A stretch of DNA of 64,000 nucleotides from assembly GCA_035582835.1 (NCBI GenBank), contig JAYKAV010002973.1:159937-223936 (forward strand), written 5' to 3'. Under the pieces are notes generated by a model, which did no database searches, had not been told where the DNA came from, and was given only the letters and a program-made list of their open reading frames with translations. Source of the DNA: Phoebastria nigripes. Its lineage: Eukaryota > Chordata > Aves > Procellariiformes > Diomedeidae. A program made the position numbers and the translations under genes. This document shows, piece by piece, positions 32,191 to 47,100 of the stretch; the stretch's first letter is position 1; each line of letters opens with the position of its first letter.

Positions 32191-35100
32191 CAAAATGTTT
32201 AAGAAAAAATGGAGTAAAATTGCATATCAACAAATAAAAAGAGAAATTATTTAGCTTAATGATAACGAAGACTGTAATAATATAAATGTAATACACTTTT
32301 CTGCATCATTGTGGTGTATGAGTGGGTATATGTGTGTGTGTGCACATACTTGTATTTATACAACATACACATATATTGATATGCGTATCTATGTTTTTAC
32401 ACACACACATTGTGAATGTGTATTTGTATGAACGTATATGTATGTCCACACATAGTTGTATGTCTTCTGATGTCTTCTGTCTTCTGTTATTCATATGCAG
32501 GAACATCTTATTAATGTTGAATTATCTCTTTGAAAGTAAAAGAAGATGATTTTGCTATATATGAATTAATCTTTTGATGTGTTCATACTGCAAAATTAAT
32601 AGGAAAAGCACTGGCAAATATTTAAGAACTGATAGTTTAACATCTGAATGTAATTCCCTTCATAAATTTACAGGAAATGCTTAAGATAAAACTCTCATGT
32701 GAATAATAAATAATTCTGGAATATGCTGGATAACTAAGTAAAAGGATCAAATATCACGATATTGGAAATACTTTCAGACACTTTGACTTTTTTCTGAAAA
32801 AAAAAGTTGAAAAAAATTGCACGTAAAATTGGTTGGTGGTTGCAAGATCAGAAAATATAGTATTTTATGCCTACCACATTTAGTTTTCAATGACAATGCA
32901 AGTTCATCATCTGTATTCATGGAGCACTACGTATACTTTCTCNCTTCCTCCTTCTTTGGCATGCTAATCAGTTTCCATAAAATAGAAATGTGGCCAGAAG
33001 CTCAAATTCGAGGTCTCACACAGGTTCACTTCTCCTTCAAAGGAAAACTCTGAATACACATGACATTTGTATATGGCTAGAAATATAAAATAAAATCCGA
33101 GATTAGATATGGTATGTGCTTCCAAACAAATAAAAGAGATCTAAAGTCTTGTAGAAAAGATGAAAACATGAATAAATCATACAGCCTGAAATCTAAGCTG
33201 TTAAGTGGTTACATTACACCCTAACATAATTTTATTTTTTTATTTATAGGTGATGCCCAAGTATTTTCATTTTTCTAATTAACATATAACACATACTTGC
33301 TGATGACATAGTAGAAATAGCCAGACTCTGGAGAGGACTTGGAGAAAAGGCAATGACTCTAAAGGGCATACCTCACTAGTGTGTTGCAGTGACTGTAGAC
33401 AGTGTGCTTGACTTGGCTGTCCTTATCCACCAGTCTTAAGAGCTTGGNGGGGATAAGTGGCTGTGAACTGGGGGGAGTGATGCATTAATCATAGTCCCAG
33501 TGGCTGAACATGGCACTGCTGACTAGCCATCTTGCTTGTGACTATGCTGGAAAAATCTGTAACATGCAGTTGCATATCAGAAAAAGTATGCCATAATACC
33601 AAAAAAATTTGAAAGGTAGTGGGCAGTAACGTGGGAAGTTTTATGAAATGTTTTCAAAAGAAAAGGGAGAGCAGACTGGAAAATTGCTGTAATTTCATTT
33701 TTAGAACAACTATTTCTCTTACTACTTTTCATCAGTAAGCAAAAGGATTTTAGAAATGGACAGTTCAGTGATAATCTATTTAAGATCATTGCATGTTATT
33801 AGAGTGCTCTACTTCCAGAAGACATGTTATTCACTAATAGACTTTGGTGACTGATGTGGAAGAGATTCTCGGAGCAATCTATCTCATTCGTTCTACTGGG
33901 AATAACATATAATTTTATCGCTTTCTCTTATTGACAGAAAACTACAAAGCATAGGGAAAATTATCCATGTAGAAACTTCACTTGGCTTCAACAGTAATAG
34001 CTACAAGATGAATTAATTTTCATCATTTCAGGTGCTTTTCATAATAATTTGAAAGATAAATTAAAACAAACCAAAAAGAGTGTCTGTGAGCCAGTGTCCC
34101 TAACTTTAGGCATCCTTCTTGTGTCTAAAAGATTAGATGCCTGCAGCAGTACTTTATTCTCTGTATAGCCGATAAAGACAGGCTGGCATAGGGAAATTCT
34201 CTCAAACTAAGCTAGGTGTAGCCCTTGACAGATATCTGCTGCACTTCACAGACTGAACAGGAACCACAAACTATGCAGTACTAAGTAAAATAGGGCAAGG
34301 ATTAATTCCTGTCCAAGAGGCCAAGAGAAAGAAGCTGTCATTGCTTTTGCCTATTTCCCCCTAGTGGATGCTGTCTTTACCAGTGCTACGTCATTTGGCA
34401 TCTTCTCTGGTCAGGTAGTGTTCCTGTGCACCCAGTTATCATTTTGTGTGGGTTTTTTTTCTGCTTGGAGCGTCTGAAACAATTTAGAATTTTAGTGCAA
34501 TTTATTACTACGTTGGCCTTATGCCATGAGGTTCTGGAAATGAAATAATCCTAGGACTTTCCCTGAATATTGTTCTGGAGAAAGCTGGTTGGAGCTGTTC
34601 AAAACAGAGTCAGACTTGACCTAACAGCTAAGATCAGGCACTCAGAGCTGAATTTCTCTTCCTGGCCCTCTTTCATTATGAGCACAGTTAATTGTATGCA
34701 CTTTCTTGCTACAGCTTTTTCTCCATATAAGTAAGTACACAGACAGAAATTCAGTGGTTAAATCAGCTGCAGTGGATCCGACCTCCCAATTTAGAAGTGA
34801 AATCCCTTGTTATTTGTCTTGTTCTTATGCAGCTTCTGAATTGATCCCTGTTCTTAAAGATACAATTTTCTGAAAATTTCAAGTATTTGTAAATATAGAT
34901 TTTACATAGAGCTGTGTCATATATTTAATTTCCATTTTGTTGTCCTTTGCTGAGCTTTGCTTGTGGCAAACTACAGAATTTAATTTAGTGGCAAAATAAT
35001 CTAACAATCCATTTGGGGAATGAACATGGCTTAGGATAAACTATGACATTGATGTCAATGTCCCTTAGAAGGGATATTGAACAGCTGCATAATCACAAAA

Positions 35101-38100
35101 GGAATAATTGGAGGAGTGCACCACACACATACTATTTGCTGGGATTGATTTAGAGCTTGTGGACCTACTCAAACACCCATCCATGCACACACATCAAGTT
35201 TAATGTGCATGTGTGCACGAGCAGGTCTTCTGCAGTGCATTTTATCAATACAGATTGCTTCACCAGTGAAGAACATCTGTGCTGCTGGAGGAGAAAAAGA
35301 AAATTAGGAATTATGCCATGCCGAGTATCTGTTCTTTTGCTTTGAAGTTTTTAGGAATTTTTTCCCCCCAGAGAAAAGCCCGGTATTCAAGAGTCCCTGA
35401 ACTCTCCAGAATAGCCCAAGAGTAACCAATTCAGTTACGCAGCTGGTAAAAAATTCTTCCATAGTCTAGTAAAGTATATTGTAATTTCTGTCCTTTGTGT
35501 TTAGTAATCTTGAAAAATCTATATCGTTGCTCTAACTGAAGGCTTAAAAAGTAAATTCATTTTGCTCTGCATTGTCTATGGACACTAAAAAAACCTAAAT
35601 ACCACATAAAAATCTTTATAGTTCGAATTTTTTGTACATTACATGTTTTAAAAATCTTAGTGTTTTGTTTGGTATGCCATCCTAAAGAGGAGGGAATGGA
35701 ATGAATATATTGTCAACTTACAGGTCAGAATATAACTATTCAGAGAAACTTGAACTTCCCCTTCAGATATTATGTTGTTTAACATATCAGCAAAATAATG
35801 CCAGGAGGAGAATCCCTCTTTTCAAAGCTCTTTAAATGTTTGTTCATGCTTCAGTGACACAAGAAATCTATTTAAATGTAAATAATGAAATGTTAGAAGG
35901 CATGGCTATTGGCATTAAATCCACAACAAATAAAGGCAATAAAATTTTGAATGCCTGTCTTCCATCTAAGATAAGAATTGTGCTAAACCTCCATCTTATA
36001 TTATACACTTACTTATACTGTCTGTTATATATACATGGGTATATGTATTTATTTATACAAACACAAAACCACATACATACATATATTTCATATATGTCTC
36101 TGGTAGTGATTTTTTGTTGTTGTTGTTGTTGTTGTTTTTTGTTTTTAATAATTACTTCTATATACTCTCCATCCAAAATTTCTCAAGAATTCATTTAAAT
36201 GGTGTTAACATTAAACCGCAACAAAATCAGTAAAATTTCTTTTTGCTAAATGCTTGTCTTTCATAGTGAACTTCAATCAGGAAATTAGAGCAGTTATGTT
36301 TCTAAGTAAGGTCAAACACTTGTAAGGCCTTTAAACAGCAATAAGAGTCAGGGTTAAATTCCCAAGCACTCAGGAAGGACATTTTCTGATCTTGTCTCTC
36401 TTATAAATAAATAAATTCTCCTGTTGCCACATAATGAACTCTTACAAGCGTCAGTGACTAGAGCATTAATTACATTAACTCTTGTAGGCATTCAAACTCA
36501 AAGCTTTATTCCCTCATCTGGGACTGTCAGGAAGAATATTGGAGTCAGTTTGTTAAACGTTTCATTTAGGCCTGTCTCTGTCATCTTGTCTCCATTCAGC
36601 CATTTCTGTTCTTACCCAGTAATCTTTCTGAATTGGAGACAGGCCAGCAAAGACATTGTTCATCACCATCTTTTAATGTACCAGTGGAACTGCAGTGCAA
36701 GGACAGATCATTATTTCATATTTCATCAGTGAAGTGACCAAGATTTTTTTTCCTTATCAATATGCAGGATCAAGCCTAAAAATAAGGGGGAATAGTTTGT
36801 GAGGGACGAATACATAATAGTCTAGGAGAGATTGTAGATAAGGAGATAAGCAGGGGGAAAGAGATGATTAGAAGGACCCGATAGAAAGCTAAAGAAGTAG
36901 TTAGAAAAAGAAGATGAAAGAAAGGCTGATAGACTTGATGTATGTAATGAGAAAGACAACTTTGATGGCAGTGGTGCCAAATAGGCAAGAGATAAAGGAA
37001 GGTTCAACAGGGAGAAATCAATATCTTGAAAAGGAATTTAAATGAAGATTTCCTGAAACTAAAGAATTCAACTCAGTAGATGTGATCTGAAAGATTATGC
37101 TTTTATGCCTAAATAAGATGGCCAAGCACTGACTCTTTGTTTGAGATCAAGTGCCACCATCTGGCTCAACACGCCAACTGCTTAGGGCTAGTCCACTTTG
37201 TATCAGATTTGTATCTCTCAGAGAGGGATTTTTGGACAGGTTCAAAATGGAGCCACTTAAGCAGCATGGGCAATTAAGCCTGCACTGTTCAGTCTCACTG
37301 TATTATTTAACAAGACAGACTTCCCCAAAAGATGTGGAAGGAAAATAAAACATACTACAGAAGAAAAGGAAAACAAGAAAAAAAGAAAATGGAAGCAGTA
37401 AAATGGAAAGCCAAATCAACAACAAAGTTCAAAGGTAGCAGATGAAGGCTTTCTAAAATATTTTAGAAGTACACTGGGAAGTTTTCTGCCATATGGTGAA
37501 ACACGTTGTACATTTGTCTCTGTTCTGACACCCTTTACCGCGTAAACTGGTAAAGCATGAAGCAGAGTTTCAGCCAGCTCAGATTATGGTACTGGTATCT
37601 CTCCGCAATATCTGACTATCGGCTGACACAGCTTTACTCTGTGGTCTGCCACCTCTTATCATGCAGGGAGCTGAGGAAGAATGAGATATTCTGTTTTCTT
37701 CTGCATGTCTGGCTCCCTCTGATGCATTTTCTTCTGGAGATNCACTTAGCCCATGTAGCTGTATTTGTAGCTGTAATCTGTAATGGATAATTGAACAGAT
37801 AAAAAGCAAGACACCTGAACATCAGCCCTTCTATGAACTAAGACCAGCGATACCCAAAAAAGCTATGTGAAGCTGTGACATGCTAGCAAGGATGAGGCAA
37901 GATATCCAGAAACAAAAGAGCAAGGTATGCTGACTTTGAACATAAAAGACCCCCACCATCAAAACAAACAAACAAGCAAACAAAAAAAAAATCATAATAT
38001 CTTTTGGACTTCCACTTGAACAGTTTAGAAGTATAAAAATGACTGAATAACAGCTTATTTTTATATTTACCAAGGCCTCTTGGTGGCCATTTATTAGGGT

Positions 38101-41100
38101 TTCAACACTTTACTCAAGTGCTGAAAGGATCTGATACAGACACTGAACTCTCTATCATTGGGCAAGATTGTTGCAGAGGATCACCCTGATCTGAACAAAT
38201 CTTCACTTTATGAGACTGAGGAACAAGAAGAGAACAAGAGAGTTGTATAAGAAGCAGCTACAGTTGAGCTGACTGCTGTCACTATTTCAGATATACAGGC
38301 TGCTGCTTCTCCTGAAGGCAAAGCTACTGTCTCCTCTTCCTTGTCTGCTGCTGTAGATAGATACTCAAAAGAAGCAGATGGGTCAAAATAGTCCCATATG
38401 TTTTACTGTCATAAACTTAAAAAGATGTTCTGGTTTTAGTATAAGACTCATGACATTAACTCAAGAAGTAAGAAATACTAGAAAAAATATTTATTTAATT
38501 TTTTTTTTTTTTTTACTTTTGCAATTCATCTTGTCTATTTAAGAGGTTCTTTGTGCACCTCTAAATGCATTGAGAAAGTTTTAATTAGGTAACCNAAGTT
38601 GTGAGTTTATAGAATACACATTATATAGTATTAATTGCTACTTATTGCTGTTATTTTTTGAAATTGCAGCAGTGATATCATATGCTTTGTTCCTATACAA
38701 ACCACAGAAATATTATAGCTCAAAATTAGGCACAAACTAAAATATTTGTGTAAATTATAGAAAAGCNTATAGTTAGTATAAAAGTTTAAAATGCAGAAAG
38801 GACACAAGTAAGCTGTATTTTTTTCTCCTCTCTAAAGAACTGAATATGCCAAAAACACCTGATCATTTTACAGAGGTGTTAAAAATTAAGTATCACATAC
38901 TATTATGGCATTTTGGCACTTGGTAATTCTCTGTGCTTTCCAAGCAACAGATTCCTATGTGCTGAATCCTTAGTGAGGTCTCACTAAGGGACTTAGACTT
39001 AACTTCAAGCATTTTTTTGTCTTATGCAAAACATGGCCCTGAATTAGGTCTTCGCCTCACTCTTAATTGTAGAGGAGGGAATCAAGCAGCTAAATTGGCT
39101 TTTACAAAAATGAATCCACAGAATCATCACGTTGAACTGGAACTATTTTCAATGAAAATATGTTTGAAGCTCCTCCTCCCTCAAATACTTATGACCTGGC
39201 TTCACGACAAGTGCCATGCCGATAGATCTGAACGGACTGCCNCCACAACTTTCAAACCAGAAGTACACAGAACTGTACTCAGCTTTTTCCACATGCAAAC
39301 TAAAAGGAGAATATCACATACTTTATTCACACTGCGCAAATAAAGGAGCTCAAACTGACTCCATGAAAGCCAACTTTGGAAATAGAAGCAGGATGGAGCA
39401 TAGCTTTAACACAGCCAGGTGACCTGTGCATGCACTGGCAGACTGCAGGCTGGAACAAGAGAGCCAGTTTGGGTGCACATTTATACTCAGCCTCCTCTTC
39501 CTTATGCATTTGCATCTGAGCCCTAGCCATATCCTTGCAAAGATCTCGAAGCCTAAAAACTTTGTTTTAAGCAGCCATAATTCCCTTATCCTCCCCTGCC
39601 AAAAAAGCCGAAACCTAAACTCAGGACAGTACACTCAGGAGCCAGGCTGCATAAAATGAAAGGTAGTCCCAGAGATGCGCAAATCCTTGTCCTACTGGAG
39701 TCAAACAGACAGAATTTCACAATCCATTTCAGTGACACTAAGGTTTCATCCAAGGATCACTCCCACAGGTGGGTACAAAGTGTCTCTGAACTCCCTAAGA
39801 AGTTGATAAATGCAGCTTANGTTATCTGAAGAAGCTATGCTTGCTTATAACAGCACACAGTTGGGTCTAGTNAGAAAACTGTGGTGTTTGTACCACAGTT
39901 ACCTGTGCGAGAAGAAAGCTGCTGAGCTTCAACTAGATAACAAGAATGCTTCTTTCTTTCTTTACAAAATATCTATTTTACAATTTGATTTTTTCACTGT
40001 TTTTTAATTATGAAGTCTTCTTTGGCTTAAGCACACTCAGCTTAATTTCATTAAGGTATTGAATTTAAAGATCTTTAGTAATTTTGATTTTTTTTTTTTT
40101 TTATTGCTCTTATGACAGCTTTTTAGACCTTTGTCTTTTAAAGGTGTTTCAAGTAACATCTCAGTTAAATTGTACCATAATGTCATGGAACAGCTGGCAA
40201 CCTTATTTCGTAGATGACTGACACTAAGGAACTCCACAGATATGGGAAATGTTGGTGTCCCATTAAGAAAGCTATTGCTGTCACATCATTCAAGCTTTTA
40301 TAATGCCAAACCCCAGCATGTCATTACTTTTGAATAAGCAAGATTTAATTGCCCTACCATTTTACATTATTTTTTCNTGTGTTGTATCATGCCATTGTTC
40401 TTAAAAAAAAGATAAAGAGCTTTCTGGTGGCTATTGTAAATGACTTTTTTAAAATCACAGAAATTAAACATGTCCAGCACAATACTGCCAAAACATCTTT
40501 TTAATGGATAACTGAGATAATTGCAAATTCAGAAGGGGCTGCACAGGTACACTAAACTCCTTTACAAGTATGGATGCAACTGAATAGGCTCCACATTTTC
40601 TAAACAGAATTGAGAGGACTTTTCCAGATCTCTGCTGTAGTAGTTCTCCAAAGAACATTCTGGTTTTGTGAGTGTGAGGTCAAAACTGAGCAAAGTCCTG
40701 ATGTTCAGCTCCTACTGCTAAGTAATCCAAGGAACAGACACCTCACTCACATACTACAGAAAACTAGGAAATATACACCTTTCAGGAGTCAGACNTAGCT
40801 AGACACTAATTTTTAAATGTGGTTATACCAGGTCTTTCTTTAAGATGCAGCATTTTCACATGCTCACAGCTTCCGATAAGGTTTCCTTCCAGCCTAAAGT
40901 TTCCATGCTTAGTATGATTTGATATTTAATATTACTGACTTTCCTTCCTTCCTTCCATGGAATACTTTGGTTAAAAAAATATTTGCAAAAAAATTCAAGT
41001 TCTACTTTAAAAAGCCTTTCAGTGTCACTACTGCTACTGAATACAATAGCAGTAGGAATACAACTACTGAATCCATAGCAGTAGAAATGCCTTCTTTATA

Positions 41101-44100
41101 TTCATGGATTTTCTTCGTGTGATAAGACAAGTTTTCCATTTTCAGTTTGCATGTAAATTTCACAACTGTTTTGGATTTGTTTGCCATAATGTTTCATACC
41201 TTCATACTTTGAANGTCGATACAGTATTTTAGTATTGGCATTAAGTATATTTCAGACTTTTGGGTTGGCATTTTGAAAGACATTTTTCTATACATTTTTA
41301 GACAGGTAACAGTAGCTGTATATGGTATGAAAAGGAAACTGAGTTATGGAAAAGGAAAAAAAAAAAAAGAAGAAAATCTTTCTGATCTTCTGTCAGCTCT
41401 TCAAAGTAAGTTTATAACTTCCTTGCAGACCATCACGTATAGAGCTGTCTGTCTCAGTTTTTATAGCTTCTTCTGATAGTCTGCACAGTGGTTGACCCAA
41501 ACCTTGTTTCCACTCAGTTTCTGTTAAAACTAAAATCACCTGTGAGTCAGATTCTTTTTATAATCTTGAAAGATCTGGAACATAAATCATGTGTCAGTCA
41601 AAGGAAGTACAGCAGTTCTATAGCCTACAGTATAAAGCAGTGCAACACGAAAAAATTATTACCAGATTTAAAGAGAAATAGTGCATTTCAGTCTGGGTTT
41701 TGGCAGCTTTTTTATTTCGTCTTTATGTTCTTTTGTCAAATTATAAATATCTTCATCTTGGAAAGTACTAACATGATGGCATTTCACAATAGTTTGACAC
41801 AATGAATGCTTGCAACAACATAATGATAAAAAAAAAAGTGTGCAAAGGTAATTCAAGCTGACAAAACATTGAAAAAAATGACATTACATTTGTTAAACTT
41901 AAAAGTTACAGCTACTGTCTAGAAACCAAGCAGTAAAGAATAGATAATGGACCTAATTTTCCATGTAGAATAGCTTATGAAATAATTTTTCATCATGTTT
42001 CTAGTATTCTTACTCTTCTGCTGTTGTGTATGCATGTTGTATGAACTAGTGGCGTGCAGTACAGTGACTTATGGGACTTACAGGAAAAGTAAAGCTCAGG
42101 CATAGGCNTGCTAATATATTAATATGATCATGAAAGGTTCTTAATGACCACCTCAGCTTTAGCCACACAGTGAAGTTAAAAATGGCCTTAAGTGTGATTA
42201 GACTTACGACTCATACCCTTTATGTTATGTTTCAGGCTGTTTGTGCTTCAGTAGCTCTGGTTCAAGACACCTACACTGTGCTCAGTTTACGACTTCTGCC
42301 GATGTACAGAGGTGGTGCACTGGGCTTTTTTGTGCTGATTGTTCCAAAAGAAAAAAAATGACAGTTAGGGTGTACACTAAAGAAATAACGGTGACTGAGT
42401 TTTCCCACTGTGATAGTGTTCTGGAGCACTTCCAACTTAAACGTAAAGTACATGAGTAGTAGATAAACCTGGATTTATATGTGGTCTTTGGCTCACACTT
42501 AGTTGGCATAACTTTGCATTATCCACATGGAAACTTAGTGTAGCCTACACAGTACAGTTCTAAATCACCTTACCTTTTTAATATAAGCTTGTGCCTTGTT
42601 AACCAAAACTGTCTTCTTTGAAACCTTATGACACTGCTGAGGAAGTTAAATAAAATACTGTGTGAATGAAAGAGATTTTGTTGCAGGACACTGATTTAAA
42701 AAAAAAAAAAAAAAAGAAATAGGGTGGTAGGTTTGTAACAGGTAAATATTTGTAAATATTGGTCTAAACTGTCACCCTTAGAACTCACATAATTTTTTTG
42801 CATTTCTCTGCAATGGGAACAGAGTGCTCGCAGCATGAAACATTCTTAAGTAAGTTTTGTGGTTTTTTTTTTTCCTTTGCAGTGTTTTTAATACTATATA
42901 CAAATTGAAAGAAAGAGTTATAAATTATATAATAATCAAGTCTCTGTAGTCTTGCAACTATAAGAAACTATGATCTATCCTGGAAAAAGAAGTACAATAA
43001 AATTAAATTAAAATCTTACTACATATAAGAAATGTGCTTTGTCTTTCTGAACATATTTTAATTCTATTTTCTAATAGCAAAATGAATATTAAAGCTTTGA
43101 TTTTCAGCAATTATTTTTGCACTATGTATATTCCTTTTTCAGATGAAGCATAATAATTTTCTGTATTTTTGGTATAGTTGCAATAACAGACCCTTCTAGT
43201 ACTTCNGAGGACCATTATCTACCTACCTACACATTACAATACAGCTGAAATCTTCAGAGTTGACAAAGTTTAGGGTAAGTATAAAAAAACCCTGATTGTG
43301 CCTATTGTATTTTCTATGAGACAAATTGGTTTGTTGGCTAATTGAGGTCACTTAGATAAATATTTTCATTCTGTCACTGATTAGTAGAAAGTGCAAGGAG
43401 AACCTGATGCCCATACTTGTGTTAGAATAATTTGCTGATCAAGACGGGGGGGGGCAAAAAAAAAAAAAAAAATTTTAATCATATTTAATTAGGCTCATTT
43501 CACAGTTTTAGCTGACATAGATACCAATTAGCTATTTGGGAGACAACAGCTATCTTTATTACATTTAATTTCTATATGGATCTACCTTCTCTAAAGTTTC
43601 TTAGACACCATCAGTGAGTGACTGCAAGGCAGTTGTCTTGAATGTTGAAATCATTATAAGTATATTAAACCAATATTTCCTCATCCAGTATATGCATATA
43701 CGACTTCATACTGTAAACATTACCTCAGACTAGTTTGGAACACAGTATACAGTTTCTATGCGAATTTACACTGCTTTANTGTTAAACGTGCTGTGCAAAA
43801 GTGAAAAAACAAAAGTATGGAGGATATAAACCACCCATCAGTTTCTGTTGCAGTTTCCCAAATCATCACAGAATGTTCCATTGTGGTAGGACAAAACCAT
43901 CCTGTTCATAGAATGAACAGGAGAACTGATAGTAACTTAATCACTCAGGATCTTCCTAAGCAGTTTTTCTATTATTTGTCAATAGAAATTATGTTCCTGA
44001 ATTATTTAGTTATTTTGAAAATTTTACTCTTATTCTCTCACTGAAAAGCCTACCTTTACATTTCCTTTTGTGACCTAATAAAGACATTTAATTGCATAAC

Positions 44101-47100
44101 ATGATTATGAATAAAATGATAAAGTCTGTCATTTTGATCTGATGCCCCTGAGTGTGGTTAAATCTGTGGGATGTTCCCTTTGACTGTAAAACCTCAAAGA
44201 TCATAGGCTTAGCACAGATGCTATGCTTTACTGCTACTTTTCTGTACCATGAACAGAAGTTTTGTCCAAGCAAAAAAATAACATTGCCACAAAATTCCTT
44301 CATCCATGATTATTATGGCAGAACTGGATAAATATAGCTGATCAAAACTGTAAAACACATGACTACTTTCAAAAAAAAAAAAAATCTCAAAAATATTATT
44401 TGAAGACTGTCTCTGCTGATGGTTGGTCTCAGCAATGGTGAGAAGGTGGCTTAAAACCACTCTCTGCATTCCTATTTTTAGAACTTTATTGATTCTACAT
44501 GTTATATGCAGAAAGTCCAAACAACGATTTTTGCATTCCTCAAGATATATTTTTAATTTCATCAATAATGAGGTATCCTTAATATAAAGTATGCATGTGA
44601 TTGTAATACATGTCACTCAAAAACATGGCATGTTAGTCCATTTATTTAAACTAGAGTGCTACAAGAGCTGGAAAACTGGATTTGAGAATAGTTTTGTGTT
44701 TTAGCAAAGAGTGTGTGAGGAGGTTCGTTATTAATATTATTAGTATTTTCCCAAAGACAAGGTACTTTAGAGGACATAAAACCAGCCCAATGGAAATATG
44801 TTTAGAGTATAACAGAAAATCTGGATCTGGAGTCTTTTTTTCTGAATGATGCCTCACATAGCAAGTTGGTATTAATATTTTCTGACTTGACACTACTTAA
44901 ACATCTGATGCAAGTTTATTTTCATTTCATTTCATTGCCCCAAGGCAAACTGAAATCTTGCTGCTGCTTATAAAGAGAGANAGAGAAGAGAAGCTGTCCA
45001 ACAGACTAATGCTAACATGCTATGAAATCCATAAAGACTCCTGCTCTCTGAGGAATAGGTGTGGTGTAAGTAAGTATCATGTTGCTGAAATCCTTTTTCT
45101 TGAATAAAATTGACAGATATGGTTTGAGCATTACAAGACATTGGGAATGGATAGAGGCAATATTAGGTTTGTTGGCATTAGGAATGATGAAACACTGGAA
45201 TGGCCTTTGTCTGGGTAGATCTGAGCACTGCAGTAAAAATAAATTAATAAAAGACAAGCAACTACCTCAATTAAAACAGTATTTTTGTCTAGAAATTTTT
45301 TTTCTACCTGCTATTCATTTTCTTGTTTAAATTCCCACCAAACTCCTCTGGAAGACTGTTTTTGCTTTGGTTGTAATTAGTACACATTTTGTTCTCTGTG
45401 TTGTTCAAGCCTCTGTCTCAAGTCTTGAGTAAAATCTGACCCTATAAATTCTTTCAANCCTTTTGAATCAGTATTCTACTTAGGATTTATTTTTCAGTGA
45501 CTGCCATTTAATTACTCTCTATATTTTTAGGGAAAATTGCATTCCAAGGCTCAGAAACTGGAGGCTTTGGTAGTTCAATATAATAGGTCAATCTTTGGTG
45601 GTTTTAATAAAGCTGTCGTCATTTGCAGCTCCATATATGTGTATGCCTTTAGACCTATTCTCACTTTCTGTTAAAACAGAGCCATGTAAAACTTGTTCTT
45701 TGACCCTCATGGGGAGAAAGAAGAAAATATTTTCATGGCACTAGATTTAGTATTAAGAATTTTTATTTTTCTCAGTATTTGCCTTCAGTTTTACTTAAAT
45801 CACATTTATTTCATAAAAAGTTTGCAGGATCTGTATAATGATCCCAAGACATCCACTATTCAGTGCCACTTTAGTCAGACCACTCTCAGTCAATGTCAGC
45901 AGCAAATACTTCATACAGAAATCAGACATGAGCCCATTATCATGAAGGTCATCACACTGCATGCAGTTATAACCATCCAGTAGGAGTGNTCATATATCAG
46001 CCCAAGGTAAGCTATCTGAAAGAAAAGCTTCCTTCTCATTCTGGCACTGATGTACCTTCCTCTGTCAGTNGCACTCTGACAACAGAGAAGCCAGGTCTCC
46101 TTCTACACTCAGCACCAGTCTGTCAACCCTCATTCAATCCTCTCGGACTACTCTATTTGATATCCGGGCCTTCTTTATGCCTTCTTTTTCTGAAAGGCTA
46201 GGTTCCCTTCCCATGCAAAAAGAATGNCGATCTATTGTGAGGGCCAGCCACTTGGTTGTGCTCTGAATGAAGGCAATAATAACACCTTCCTAGGTAATGC
46301 ACTCAGTATGCACTGTGGGGTTGCTTAGAGGATCGATCCTCTGCTAATCTTGGAGGTGTGAAGGAATTGAGTATTAAGTTTAGTTTGGAGGGAGGGATTG
46401 GACAGCAGTGTCCCTTAATTGAAAAGCAGAGAACTGAAGGCAGAGGTGAAGACCTCCTCTGTAGACTGAAAGGCTCTGATCATCTGTCACACTAGTTTTG
46501 TCTTGGCCACCATGTGGTATCCACCTAACACTGCACCCAGACTTGATATTCACCTTAGTACGTATCATGCAGAACCTTGGCACAGGCACAGGACATACAT
46601 AAACATATGAGGTTTGATCTGGTCTGGTTTTCTTCTAACACAGCTCCCAGCACAGCTGGTCATGAAAGGATGCAGCAGCTGCGTGTGGTATAGGGGACAG
46701 TGCTAAAAGGATCTTTGTAAATGTGCAAGAAGGCTTATGGTATCCCAGGATTCCCCCTACAGTTGTCAAAGGAGATATGACTGTAATATTCATACTGCTT
46801 GCAAAAGGCCTCCAGAATGGACACAGGTGAAGGTCTAGTGACTTCAGTGGAAACTCTTTAACTTCAGGAAACAGTCAGAGCCTTTTCTGAATCTATATGG
46901 AATTTAGCAATCAATCANTCTTCTAAGACATTTGATGTTTCCATCAAATCACTTTACCACCTTTTTAATGGTAGGCTTGCTGAGAAAAAAAAAGAGTGCT
47001 TCAGATAGCTGGTAGACAGCACATGATATCTGTAATTTGTTAGGTATTTATAATTGCAGACATGGGACAGATCACTGTTAGAGACTGAGATTACAACCCC

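Noticed and set aside
32320..32470. TG-rich and AC-rich stretch with frames on both strands
   Set aside because: The frames (Val-Cys-Val and His-Thr-His patterns) are translated simple repeats.
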